Of a DNA stretch of 64,000 bases, positions 56,493-64,000 are shown in pieces. The notes under the pieces are model-generated. The model ran no database searches and had not been told where the DNA came from. It saw nothing but the letters and a program-made list of their open reading frames with translations. Each line of letters begins with the position of its first letter. Position 1 is the stretch's first letter. The DNA is from Wenjunlia vitaminophila DSM 41686 (GTDB lineage Bacteria > Actinomycetota > Actinomycetes > Streptomycetales > Streptomycetaceae), in assembly GCF_000380165.1 (NCBI RefSeq), contig NZ_KB904652.1, positions 62,001 to 126,000 on the forward strand, given 5' to 3'. Position numbers and translations under genes: made by a program.

Positions 56493-57119
56493 GTGGCGAA
56501 GGCGGAGCGGACCATCGGTACGCCAGATTGCGACGACGACGGACCGGATGACGGCGGGGACGCGCGGGACAGCCCGCGCCGCCCCGACGAGCAGCCGCAG
56601 GACGAGCCGGCGCCGCAGTCCGCGGCGCCGCGCGGGCACCGGCGGATCGTCGCGCTGCTGGCCGTCGCCCTGGTGGCGTACGCGCTGGACCTGGGCACCA
56701 AGCTCGTCGTCGTGGAGAAGCTCGAGGGCAGGCCGGCCATCGAGGTGATCGGGACGTACCTCCGGTTCGACGTGGTGCGCAACCCCGGGGCGGCGTTCGG
56801 CCTCGGTGAGGCACTGACCATCGTCCTCACGGTGATCGCGGCGTCGGTGATCGTGATCATCGCCCGGATCGCGCGCAAGCTGTACAGCCTGCCGTGGGCG
56901 ATCGCCCTGGGGCTGCTGCTCGGTGGTGCGCTGGGGAACCTCACCGACCGGGTGTTCCGGTCCCCGGGGGTGTTCCGCGGCGAGGTGGTGGACTTCATCG
57001 CCCCGGCCAACTTCGCGGTCTTCAACCTCGCGGACTCGGCGATCGTCTGCGGCGGGTTCCTGATCGTGCTGCTGTCGTTCCGCGGCTCCTCGCCCGACGG
57101 CACGGTGCACAGGGACTGA
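56493..57119 (+). CDS. lspA: Lipoprotein signal peptidase II
   Basis: Cleaves signal peptides of diacylglyceryl-modified prolipoproteins. Four membrane segments begin near residue 48. The catalytic aspartates are in [12 protein letters not shown] and [13 protein letters not shown], and [13 protein letters not shown] is the conserved N-terminal block. The first ~45 residues are an acidic, disordered cytoplasmic extension seen in actinomycete LspA. GTG 56493 (VAKAERT) follows TGAGGA. The rluD-type gene follows but has its own predicted promoter. lspA-rluD is a widely conserved pair. Confidence 0.94.
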   Translation: MAKAERTIGTPDCDDDGPDDGGDARDSPRRPDEQPQDEPAPQSAAPRGHRRIVALLAVALVAYALDLGTKLVVVEKLEGRPAIEVIGTYLRFDVVRNPGAAFGLGEALTIVLTVIAASVIVIIARIARKLYSLPWAIALGLLLGGALGNLTDRVFRSPGVFRGEVVDFIAPANFAVFNLADSAIVCGGFLIVLLSFRGSSPDGTVHRD

Positions 57120-57171
57120 CCCCCCGAGCCGGCCGTCACGGGCGGGCCGGCGTGCGGGTGCGCGGGTCCGG

Positions 57172-57177
57172 CATACT
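57172..57177 (+). promoter_or_regulatory. -10 element of the RluD-type gene (leaderless)
   Basis: CATACT (five of six to TATACT), then exactly seven bases, then GTG 57185. Confidence 0.5.
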
Positions 57178-57184
57178 CGACCGG

Positions 57185-58126
57185 GTGAGCACGCTTCCGC
57201 AGACCCGTAGCCTTCCGGTACCCGACGGCCTGGAAGGGGAGCGCCTGGACGCCGCGCTCGCCCGTTTGTTCGGCTTTTCCCGCACCAAGGCGGCGGAGCT
57301 CGCCGCCACGGGGAAGGTGCTGCTGGACGGCTCGGCCGCCGGCAAGTCCGAGCGGGTGCGGGCGGGGTCCTGGCTCGAGGTGGAGCTGCCGGCGCCGCCC
57401 GCCCCGGTGCAGGTCGTCCCGGAGTCGGTGCCGGGGCTGCGGGTCGTGTACGACGACGACCACGTGGTGGTCGTGGACAAGCCGGTCGGCGTCGCCGCGC
57501 ACCCCAGCCCCGGCTGGACCGGCCCCACCGTGATCGGCGGCCTCGCCGCTGCCGGCTACCGCATCTCCACCTCCGGCGCCGCCGAACGGCAGGGCGTGGT
57601 GCACCGCCTCGACGTCGGTACCTCCGGACTGATGGTGGTCGCCAAGTCCGAGATCGCCTACACCCTGCTCAAACAGCAGTTCCGCGAGCGGACCGTGGAC
57701 AAGCGCTACCACGCGCTGGTGCAGGGCCACCCCGACCCGATGCGCGGCACCGTGGACGCGCCCATCGACCGGCACCCCCAGCACGACTACAAGTGGGCGG
57801 TCGTCGCCGAGGGCCGGCCCAGCGTCACCCACTACGACGCCATCGAGGCGTTCCGGGCCGCCAGCCTCCTGGACATCAAGCTGGAGACCGGGCGCACCCA
57901 CCAGATCCGGGTGCACATGGCGGCGCTGCGCCACCCGTGCGTGGGTGACCTCACCTACGGCGCTGACCCCACCCTCGCCAAGCGGCTGGGGCTCACCCGG
58001 CAGTGGCTGCACGCCGTGCGCCTGGGATTCACCCACCCCGAGGACGCGCGCTGGGTGGAGTTCGTCAGCGACTACCCCCAGGACCTGGCCGGGGCCCTGG
58101 AGAAGGTGCGCGCGGACAGCGCCTGA
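57185..58126 (+). CDS. rluD: RluA/RluD family pseudouridine synthase
   Basis: A 313-residue enzyme that isomerises uridine to pseudouridine in rRNA. An N-terminal S4 domain ([20 protein letters not shown]) precedes the catalytic domain. [18 protein letters not shown] holds the catalytic Asp; KRYHALVQG and [18 protein letters not shown] are the family blocks. Substrate site by homology is helix 69 of 23S rRNA, not proven here. GTG 57185 (VSTLPQTR) has CATACT at leaderless spacing. It follows lspA by 65 bases. Confidence 0.92.
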   Translation: MSTLPQTRSLPVPDGLEGERLDAALARLFGFSRTKAAELAATGKVLLDGSAAGKSERVRAGSWLEVELPAPPAPVQVVPESVPGLRVVYDDDHVVVVDKPVGVAAHPSPGWTGPTVIGGLAAAGYRISTSGAAERQGVVHRLDVGTSGLMVVAKSEIAYTLLKQQFRERTVDKRYHALVQGHPDPMRGTVDAPIDRHPQHDYKWAVVAEGRPSVTHYDAIEAFRAASLLDIKLETGRTHQIRVHMAALRHPCVGDLTYGADPTLAKRLGLTRQWLHAVRLGFTHPEDARWVEFVSDYPQDLAGALEKVRADSA

Positions 58127-58132
58127 GCCGGA

Positions 58133-58160
58133 CCGGCCCACCGACCGCCGGTCGGGCCGG
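58133..58160 (+). terminator. Possible terminator after the pseudouridine synthase gene
   Basis: An imperfect inverted repeat CCGGCCC...GGGCCGG with inner pairing GACC/GGTC, seven bases after the stop. Confidence 0.4.
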
Positions 58161-58227
58161 CGGGTTCCACCTCGGCAGCCGCGGGGCCGCTCGGTAGGAC
58201 GTCGTTCTTTCCGGGCACCCATGCGGC

Positions 58228-59826
58228 GTGGAACAGCTCTCCGTCCTCTTCGTCGTCCTGTTCGCCGCGGTGGTGATGGTCCCGGTCGCGCAGCGCCTGA
58301 GGCTGCCCGCACCCGTGCTGATGACCCTGTTCGGCCTGGCCCTCGCGCTGCTGCCGTTCGTCCCGGACGTGCGGTTCCCGCCGCACCTGATCCTCCCGCT
58401 GGTGCTGCCCCCGCTGCTGTACGCGGGGGTGAACCGCACCACCTGGCGCCAGTTCCGGGCGAACCTCCGGCCGATCCTGCTGCTCGCGGTCGCCCTGGTC
58501 TTCGTGACCACGGCCGCGGTGGCCTCCGTGGCGAACGTGGTGGTGGCCGGACTGCCCCTGGCCGCCGCGGTGGCGCTCGGCGCGCTGATCGCCCCACCGG
58601 ACCCGGTCGCGGCCACCGCGGTCTCCGGCCGGCTGAGGCTGCCACGCCGTCTGCTGTCCATCCTGGAGGGCGAGGGGCTGTTCAACGACGTCGCCGCCAT
58701 CGTCATCTACCACGTGGCCATCGCGGCCGTGGTGACCGGCTCCTTCTCGCTGCCCGCCGCCGTGGGCTCCCTGGTCCTTTCCGCGGTGGTCGCCTGCGCC
58801 GTGGGGTTCGCCCTCGGCTGGATCGCCCACCGGCTGATGGGCCTGCTCGACGACCCCACCCTCCAGATCGCGCTGTCCCTGCTGGTGCCGTTCGTGTCCT
58901 ACGCCACCGCACAGGAACTCCGGGGCTCGGGGGTGCTGGCGGTGCTCGCCACCGCCCTCTACCTCAGCGAGCACGCGGTCGGCGCCGACGAGGTGATCCG
59001 CAGGCTGGCCGGGCAGACCTTCTGGGAGATCGTGGAGACCCTGATCGCGGGCGTGGCGTTCGCCCTGATCGGCCTTGAGCTGCGCGGGGTGCTGCGCCAG
59101 GCCCGCGGCGAGTGGGGGGAGATGCTCGCCGACGCCGGGGTCGTGCTCGCCGTGGTGGTGCTGGTCAGGCTGGTGTGGCTGCTCCCCGCCGCCTGGCTGA
59201 CCGCCCGGCTGCACCACCGTGAGGACGTCGCCGAGGAGACCCCCGGGAACTGGCGGGAGACGGTGCTGATGTGGTGGGCCGGCATGCGCGGGGTGGCCTC
59301 GGTGGCGCTGGCCCTCGCGGTTCCCGTGGAGCTGGACGACGGCAGTCCCTTCCCCCAGCGGGACGTGATCCTCTTCGTGGCGTTCGCCGTGGTGCTGTTC
59401 ACGTTGGTCGGGCAGGGGCTGACGCTGCCCTGGCTGGCCAGGAGGATGCGCCTGCACACCGGGGTCGAGGAGCTCCAGGCGCGTGCCGAGTACGACCTGG
59501 CGATGCGGGCCAGCAGGGCCGCCTCCCACCGGCTGCGACAGCTCGAGGAGGCCGAGGACCTGCCGGAGGAGCTCTGCGACCGGCTGCGTTCCCAGATCCA
59601 CGAACTGCTGGCCAGGGCCAGCCCGCAGGTGTGGGAGGAGGAGCAGGAGGAGGCCGTGCGCCAGCGGGCCCAACGGATGCGCCAGTTCCGGGAGCTCGAG
59701 GCGGAGCTGCTCTCCGTGGCGCGGCAGGAGGTGCTGCGGGCCCGGTCCGAGCCGGGAACGGACCCCGAGCTGGTGCACAGGGTGCTGCGCCTGCTGGACG
59801 TCCGCAGCGTCCGCGCCCGTGGGTAA
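58228..59826 (+). CDS. Na+/H+ antiporter (CPA1 family)
   Basis: A 532-residue transporter with about 12 membrane segments over the first ~400 residues. The ion-binding site is ALIAPPDPVAATAVSGRL; further blocks are ILEGEGLFNDVAAIVIYHVA and WWAGMRGVASVALALAVP. The ~125-residue cytoplasmic tail is helical and charged (EYDLAMRASRAASHRLRQLE, EEEQEEAVRQRAQRMRQFRE), suited to pH or ion sensing. It exports Na+ (possibly K+ or Li+) in exchange for protons. GTG 58228 lacks a strong Shine-Dalgarno. It is convergent with the DsbA-like gene. Confidence 0.88.
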   Translation: MEQLSVLFVVLFAAVVMVPVAQRLRLPAPVLMTLFGLALALLPFVPDVRFPPHLILPLVLPPLLYAGVNRTTWRQFRANLRPILLLAVALVFVTTAAVASVANVVVAGLPLAAAVALGALIAPPDPVAATAVSGRLRLPRRLLSILEGEGLFNDVAAIVIYHVAIAAVVTGSFSLPAAVGSLVLSAVVACAVGFALGWIAHRLMGLLDDPTLQIALSLLVPFVSYATAQELRGSGVLAVLATALYLSEHAVGADEVIRRLAGQTFWEIVETLIAGVAFALIGLELRGVLRQARGEWGEMLADAGVVLAVVVLVRLVWLLPAAWLTARLHHREDVAEETPGNWRETVLMWWAGMRGVASVALALAVPVELDDGSPFPQRDVILFVAFAVVLFTLVGQGLTLPWLARRMRLHTGVEELQARAEYDLAMRASRAASHRLRQLEEAEDLPEELCDRLRSQIHELLARASPQVWEEEQEEAVRQRAQRMRQFRELEAELLSVARQEVLRARSEPGTDPELVHRVLRLLDVRSVRARG

Positions 59827-59868
59827 CAGGCCCTGGCTAGCAGCCCCCGGGCAGCGTCCCGGGTGCGC

Positions 59869-59906
59869 CGGTGGGGGGAGGGGCGACGTCGTCCCTCCCC
59901 CCACCG
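59869..59906. terminator. Bidirectional terminator between the antiporter and the DsbA-like gene
   Basis: Perfect 14-bp arms CGGTGGGGGGAGGG and CCCTCCCCCCACCG around a 10-base loop that is itself self-complementary (CGACGTCG). Confidence 0.75.
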
Positions 59907-59911
59907 CCGTC

Positions 59912-60802
59912 TCACTTCAGCTGCTTGTCGACCAGGGCCGTGAACTCCTGCGGCGAGATCGCCGAGTCACTGTCCTTGATCACGTTGAGGTCCTCGCCGT
60001 TGAGCCGGATCGTGGGGGTGCTGTTGACCCCGCTCTTCTCGAAGGCGTCGGAGACCTTCTTCACCCACGGCAGGTACACCCCGTCCCGCACCGCCCGGTC
60101 GAACGCCGGGGTGCGCAGCCCGTCGACCTCGTCGGCCAGCTCCAGCAGGTGGTCCGCTGAGGCGTAGTCGTCGCTCCGCTCGTCGGGGTGGTTCTCGAAC
60201 AGGACCTGGTGGTAGTCGGCGAACGCCTCGGGGCCGCGGTCCGCCGCCGCGCCCAGGGCGTTCAGGGCGGACGTGGAGCCCTTCCCGCCGAGCCGGTCGT
60301 CGAGGAACGAGGCGAAGTGGTACTCGACCTTGAAGCGGCCCTGGTCGGCGAGGTGGCGGACGGTCTCCCCGTTGGTCTGCTCGAACAGCGCGCAGTAGGG
60401 GCAGCGCGGGTCCTCGTAGATCTCCAGGGTGTTCTCGGCCTTGGGATCACCGTAGGTGATCACGGTGCCGTTGGTCCCGGAGGCGGCTGACGGCACCCGC
60501 AGCGGGCCCTTGGCCGCCGCGTCGTCGCCCCCGCCGCCGCCGGACCGGGACAGGGCCGCCCCGATCCCGGTGGCCAGGGCCACCACCAGCAGGGCGGACC
60601 CCGCAACGGTGACCTGGCGGCGGACCCGGCGGCGCCGGTCCTCCCGGGCCCGCTGTTCGGCCAGCCTGGCCCGGGCGGAGCCCGGCTTCCCGGCGCCGAC
60701 GGTCCCGCCCGGACCGTTCCGGCGGGGGTTCCTGCTGTCTCCGCCGCCCTTGCCGTTGGAGGTGTCAGCGGTGGGGGTGTTCTTGGTGTTGCGCTTGCGC
60801 AT
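59912..60802 (-). CDS. Membrane-anchored DsbA-family thiol-disulfide oxidoreductase
   Basis: A 296-residue protein. A basic cytoplasmic N-terminus (~62 residues, RARLAEQRAREDRRRRVRRQ) leads to one membrane segment (VTVAGSALLVVALATGIGAA). The extracytoplasmic thioredoxin-fold domain has active site PRCPYCALFEQ with the CPYC motif and cis-Pro in NSTPTIRLNG. This resembles actinobacterial DsbA-like (Thioredoxin_4) proteins that help oxidative folding of exported proteins. ATG 60802 is chosen; an upstream in-frame extension lacks support. The neighbouring membrane protein may be in the same transcript. Confidence 0.88.
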   Translation of the reverse strand: MRKRNTKNTPTADTSNGKGGGDSRNPRRNGPGGTVGAGKPGSARARLAEQRAREDRRRRVRRQVTVAGSALLVVALATGIGAALSRSGGGGGDDAAAKGPLRVPSAASGTNGTVITYGDPKAENTLEIYEDPRCPYCALFEQTNGETVRHLADQGRFKVEYHFASFLDDRLGGKGSTSALNALGAAADRGPEAFADYHQVLFENHPDERSDDYASADHLLELADEVDGLRTPAFDRAVRDGVYLPWVKKVSDAFEKSGVNSTPTIRLNGEDLNVIKDSDSAISPQEFTALVDKQLK

Positions 60803-60894
60803 GGTGGATCGCGTCCCGTCGCGTCGTGGGTGGGTGCTCCTGGCCGGGGAAGGCACCGCCTGGGACCGCCGCCGTCACCTGACGGCAGGGGCGC

Positions 60895-61554
60895 TCAGCG
60901 GGCCGTGACCGGGCACGGCGGCCCACGCCGCCCCACGTACGACCGCACCGCCGTCTCGGTCGGTGAGGGACCGTCCTCCCGTCGGCGACGCGCGGGCGAC
61001 GGCAGCGGGGCCACCGCCGGGCACACCCCGAGCAGCAGGCGCAACGGCGCCGCGGCCAGCACCGCCACGGCGCGCAGCAGCCGGAAGGCGGCGGCCTCGC
61101 CCTGGCGCAGCCACCACGCCGCGACCAGCGCGGCCAGCAGGTGCGCCAGGAGGAGCCACCACGCAGGGACCAGGTGACCGGGCAACTCCACCGTGGTCGG
61201 CCCGAAGGAGGAGCCGTCGCCGCACAGCAGGGTGCCGGTCACCGAGCGCCACGATCCCACCACGGGACCGCCCGAGGCGCCGTAACAGGTGTCCTGGGCC
61301 CGGGTGAACACGTGGTCCACCACCAGCTCCAGCGGGACGATGACCGCGGCGATCTGCCACAGCCGGCGCTCGCGCCCGGCCAGCGCCAGGGCGACGGCGA
61401 AGACGCCGAGACCCGCCACCGCGAGCGTGGCCAGCGGCAGCGGGGTGTCGGAGAGCAGCACGAAGGACGTCGTGGACAGCGTCAGGCACAGCGCGGTGAA
61501 CAGCGCCGCGCGCAGCGTCCGCAGCCCGAGCGACAGGCCCGTCGTGGTCTCCAT
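60895..61554 (-). CDS. Hypothetical membrane protein
   Basis: Not recognised. A 219-residue protein with about five hydrophobic segments (~15-35, 38-60, 65-85, 127-148, 155-178) and a basic, Pro-rich C-terminus (LPSPARRRREDGPSPTE). Two cysteines in the external loop (DTCYGASGG and TLLCGDG) could form a disulfide, which is of interest next to a DsbA-like gene. ATG 61554 follows CTGGAGAG. It lies ~90 bases upstream of the DsbA-like gene on the same strand. Confidence 0.72.
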   Translation of the reverse strand: METTTGLSLGLRTLRAALFTALCLTLSTTSFVLLSDTPLPLATLAVAGLGVFAVALALAGRERRLWQIAAVIVPLELVVDHVFTRAQDTCYGASGGPVVGSWRSVTGTLLCGDGSSFGPTTVELPGHLVPAWWLLLAHLLAALVAAWWLRQGEAAAFRLLRAVAVLAAAPLRLLLGVCPAVAPLPSPARRRREDGPSPTETAVRSYVGRRGPPCPVTAR

Positions 61555-61616
61555 GGTGCTCTCCAGTGTGGCACGACCGGGTTAAGCGCCGGATCAACAC
61601 CCGGCGCCGGGGCGAC

Positions 61617-62936
61617 TCACAGCCCGGGGATGCGTCCGTTGCGGAACAGGTCCACGAAGATCTGGTGGTCGGCGCGCGCCCGTGCCCCGTAGGCGTGGGC
61701 GAACTCCACCAGCAGGTCGGCGAAGTCCCCCTCGGCGTTCCCGATCACCGCGTCGATGGCGTGTTCGGTGGAGAAGGGGACCAGGCTGTGTCCGCTCTCG
61801 TCGTCGGCCGCCCCGTGCATGGTGGCGGTCGCCCGCCCCAGGTCGGCGACGACGGCGCGGATCTCGGCCGGGTCGTCGATGTCCGACCAGTCCAGGTCCA
61901 CGGCGTACGGGGAGACCTCGGCTACCAACTGCCCGGCCCCGTCCAGCTCGGTCCAGCCCAGCCAGGGGTCCGCGTGGGCCTGCAGGGCGCGCTGGCTGAT
62001 CACCGTGCGGTGGCCCTCGTGCCGGAAGTACCCGCGGATCTGCGGGTCGGTGACGTGGCGGCTCACCGCCGGGGTCTGGCCCTGCTTCATGTAGATCACC
62101 ACGTCGTTCTCCAGGGCGTCGGTGTTGCCCTCGAGCAGTAGGTTGAACGACGGCAGTCCGGCGCTGCCGATGCCGATCCCGCGCCGGCCCACCACGTCCT
62201 TGACCCGGTAGGTGTCCGGTCTGGTGCGCCGCCCCTCGGGCAGGGTGTCCACATAGGCCTCGAACGCCTCGAGCACCCTGGTCCGGGTCGCCGGGTCCAG
62301 CTCGATGGCGCCCCCACCGGAGGTGAACCGGCGCTCGTAGTCGTGGATCTCGGTCATCTGGTCCAGCAGGGAGAACCTGGTGCGCAGCCGGGCGTCCCGC
62401 AGCGCCGAGAGCAGCGGGCCCCGCGCGCTGTCCAGGGTGAGCGGGGCCACCGCGTCGGCGGGTCCGTTGGCCAGGACGTGCACGCGCTCGCGGTAGGCGC
62501 TGGCGTACACCCGGACCAGCTCGGATATCGCGTCGTCGGCGAGGGCCTTGGCGTACCCGATCAGCGCCACCGAGGCGGCGAACCGCTTGAGGTCCCACAG
62601 GTAGGGGCCGACGTACGCCTCGTCGAAGTCGTTGACGTTGAAGATCAGCCGACCGTTGGCGTCCAGGTAGCTGCCGAAGTTCTCCGCGTGCAGGTCGCCG
62701 TGGATCCACACGCGTCCGGTCTGCACGTCCACGAACTCCTGACCGGACTTGTCCTCCTGCACGTCCGCGTAGAACAGGCAGGCGGTGCCCCGGTAGAAGG
62801 CGAAGGCGGAGGCGGCCATCTTGCGGAACTTCACCCGGAACGCGGCCGGGTCCCGGGCCAGCAGCTCCCCGAAGGCGGTGTCGAACACGTCCAGGATCGT
62901 TCTTGCGCGCGCCTCGGTTCCGGAGCTGATCGACAT
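61617..62936 (-). CDS. DUF2252 family protein
   Basis: A 439-residue cytosolic protein of the DUF2252 family, which has a kinase-like (aminoglycoside phosphotransferase-like) fold. Diagnostic blocks are [40 protein letters not shown] and [20 protein letters not shown], reminiscent of the HGDLHxxN and D-F-D metal-binding motifs of that fold. [10 protein letters not shown] and [20 protein letters not shown] follow. No substrate is known. ATG 62936 is preceded by GAGGAGAG. It is divergent from dnaE. Confidence 0.85.
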   Translation of the reverse strand: MSISSGTEARARTILDVFDTAFGELLARDPAAFRVKFRKMAASAFAFYRGTACLFYADVQEDKSGQEFVDVQTGRVWIHGDLHAENFGSYLDANGRLIFNVNDFDEAYVGPYLWDLKRFAASVALIGYAKALADDAISELVRVYASAYRERVHVLANGPADAVAPLTLDSARGPLLSALRDARLRTRFSLLDQMTEIHDYERRFTSGGGAIELDPATRTRVLEAFEAYVDTLPEGRRTRPDTYRVKDVVGRRGIGIGSAGLPSFNLLLEGNTDALENDVVIYMKQGQTPAVSRHVTDPQIRGYFRHEGHRTVISQRALQAHADPWLGWTELDGAGQLVAEVSPYAVDLDWSDIDDPAEIRAVVADLGRATATMHGAADDESGHSLVPFSTEHAIDAVIGNAEGDFADLLVEFAHAYGARARADHQIFVDLFRNGRIPGL

Positions 62937-63086
62937 GGGCTCTCCTCGCTCTTGGTCCACGGCGCGTCGTCCCGCGCCCCACCGCAGGCAGGATGTCAGG
63001 CCGCCGGGCGCGGCCGGGCGCGGGTACCGCGAAGGACCAGCCGTCCGGCCGGCGCGGGGCGACGCCGCCGACCGGCGCGGCGCGAG

Positions 63087-63092
63087 TACGGT
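63087..63092 (+). promoter_or_regulatory. Possible -10 element of dnaE
   Basis: TACGGT, with transcription start near 63099 and CGGAGG before GTG 63130. No clear -35. Confidence 0.4.
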
Positions 63093-63129
63093 AGAGCCGA
63101 CTTCCCGCCCGCGATCCGGAGGCTGCCCG

Positions 63130-64000
63130 GTGACCAAGCCGTTCGCCCACCTTCATGTCCACACGGAATACTCACTGCTCGACGGGGCGGCCCGGCTCAA
63201 GGACATGTTCCAGGAGGCGAACCGGCTGGGGATGACGCACGTCGCCATGACCGACCACGGCAACATGCACGGGGCGCACGACTTCTACACCCAGGCCACC
63301 GGCGCCGGGATCACGCCGGTGATCGGCATCGAGGCGTACATCGCGCCGGAGTCCCGCACCCACAAGAAGCGGGTGACCTGGGGCACCCCGGCGCAGAAGC
63401 GGGACGACGTGTCCGCGTCCGGCGCCTACCTGCACAAGACGATCTGGGCGCGGAACAGGACCGGCCTGCACAACCTGTTCAAGCTCACCTCCCGCTCCTA
63501 CGCCGAGGGTTGGCTGGTCAAGTGGCCCCGGATGGACAAGGAGATCATCGCCGAGCACGCCGAGGGACTGATGGCGTCCACCGGCTGCCCGTCCGGCGAG
63601 GTGCAGACCAGGCTGCGGCTCGGCCAGTTCGACGAGGCGGTCAAGGCCGCCGCGTTCTACCAGGACGTCTTCGGCAAGGAGAACTACTTCCTGGAGCTGA
63701 TGGACCACGGCATCGAGATCGAGAAGCGGGTCCGTGACGACCTGCTCGAGGTCGGTCGCCGCCTGGGGATCAAGCCGGTGGTCACCAACGACAGCCACTA
63801 CACCTACGCCGAGGAGGCCGTCTCCCACGACGCCCTGCTGTGCGTGCAGACCGGCAAGACGCTGACCGACCCGGACCGCTTCCGGTTCGACGGCAGCGGG
63901 TACTACCTGAAGTCGGCCGACGAGATGTACGCCATCGACACCTCCGAGGCCTGGCAGGAGGGGTGCCGCAACAGCCAGTTGCTGATCGCCGACCGGGTGG
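63130..64000 (+). CDS. dnaE: DNA polymerase III alpha subunit, 5' part (runs off the window)
   Basis: The replicative polymerase. The visible 290 residues are the N-terminal PHP domain and the start of the palm. Blocks are [76 protein letters not shown] and [15 protein letters not shown]. The PHP metal ligands (HVH, DHG, ND.H) look intact, as in actinobacterial DnaE1 enzymes that proofread with this domain. GTG 63130 follows CGGAGG at eight bases. It is complete at the 5' end and truncated at base 64000. Confidence 0.95.
   Translation, partial: MTKPFAHLHVHTEYSLLDGAARLKDMFQEANRLGMTHVAMTDHGNMHGAHDFYTQATGAGITPVIGIEAYIAPESRTHKKRVTWGTPAQKRDDVSASGAYLHKTIWARNRTGLHNLFKLTSRSYAEGWLVKWPRMDKEIIAEHAEGLMASTGCPSGEVQTRLRLGQFDEAVKAAAFYQDVFGKENYFLELMDHGIEIEKRVRDDLLEVGRRLGIKPVVTNDSHYTYAEEAVSHDALLCVQTGKTLTDPDRFRFDGSGYYLKSADEMYAIDTSEAWQEGCRNSQLLIADRV

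Overview
The window is about 72% GC by eye, uses GTG and TTG starts freely, and has actinobacterial gene order throughout. It looks like a chromosomal segment of a filamentous high-GC actinomycete. The division cluster, DivIVA, SepF, an MurE with the DNPR motif, a TPP riboswitch and an actinobacterial ileS T-box all fit. A Nocardiopsis/Streptomonospora/Thermobifida-type organism is my best guess, by inference only. I found no insertion sequence, prophage, CRISPR array, tRNA or rRNA. This is stable core chromosome.

Layout. 1-4.8 kb holds lipid and carbon metabolism: a truncated membrane protein, an esterase, PlsC, a TetR repressor coupled to a small gene, and a phosphofructokinase with pyrophosphate-type residues. 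4.9-8.5 kb holds aromatic biosynthesis: a fused TrpE-TrpG anthranilate synthase behind a Trp-Trp-Trp leader peptide and attenuator, divergent from class II DAHP synthase. 8.6-9.4 kb is an iron-storage pair (bfd with an iron box, and bfr). 9.7-17.8 kb has a molybdenum oxidoreductase, endonuclease IV coupled to a PASTA Ser/Thr kinase, a TPP-riboswitch thiO-thiS-thiG operon, a ferredoxin reductase and an Rv2175c-like DNA-binding protein. 18-26.3 kb has thiE, metF, a CrtI-like flavoprotein, DUF4126, a TetR, a HEPN protein, a methyltransferase and DUF3040. 26.5-32.3 kb has a transglutaminase/DUF58/MoxR operon and a beta-carbonic anhydrase.

32.5-52 kb is the complete division and cell wall cluster except for murC: mraZ-rsmH-ftsL-ftsI-murE-murF-mraY-murD-ftsW-murG-ftsQ-ftsZ-pgeF-yggS-sepF-yggT-divIVA. 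It builds the lipid-linked peptidoglycan precursor, polymerises it at the septum, and places the Z ring and the growing pole. It is followed by convergent ileS (T-box), a DksA/TraR zinc-finger gene, lspA, an RluD-type synthase, a Na+/H+ antiporter, a DsbA-like protein, two poorly characterised genes and the 5' part of dnaE.

Regulation is unusually readable. Nine genes have a TANNNT hexamer 6-8 nt (seven of them exactly 7 nt) upstream of the start codon, which predicts leaderless mRNAs; these include the trp leader peptide and murE. There are also a TPP riboswitch, a T-box, a trp attenuator, an IdeR/DmdR-type iron box, four GTGGNG MraZ boxes at exact 10-bp spacing, a TetR palindrome, and two inverted repeats in the ftsZ leader. 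No wholly new system is evident. The most novel-looking items are the ftsZ leader repeats, a 27-codon ORF with strong signals at 25.7 kb, a tandem duplication at the murD 3' end, and the pyrophosphate-type phosphofructokinase.
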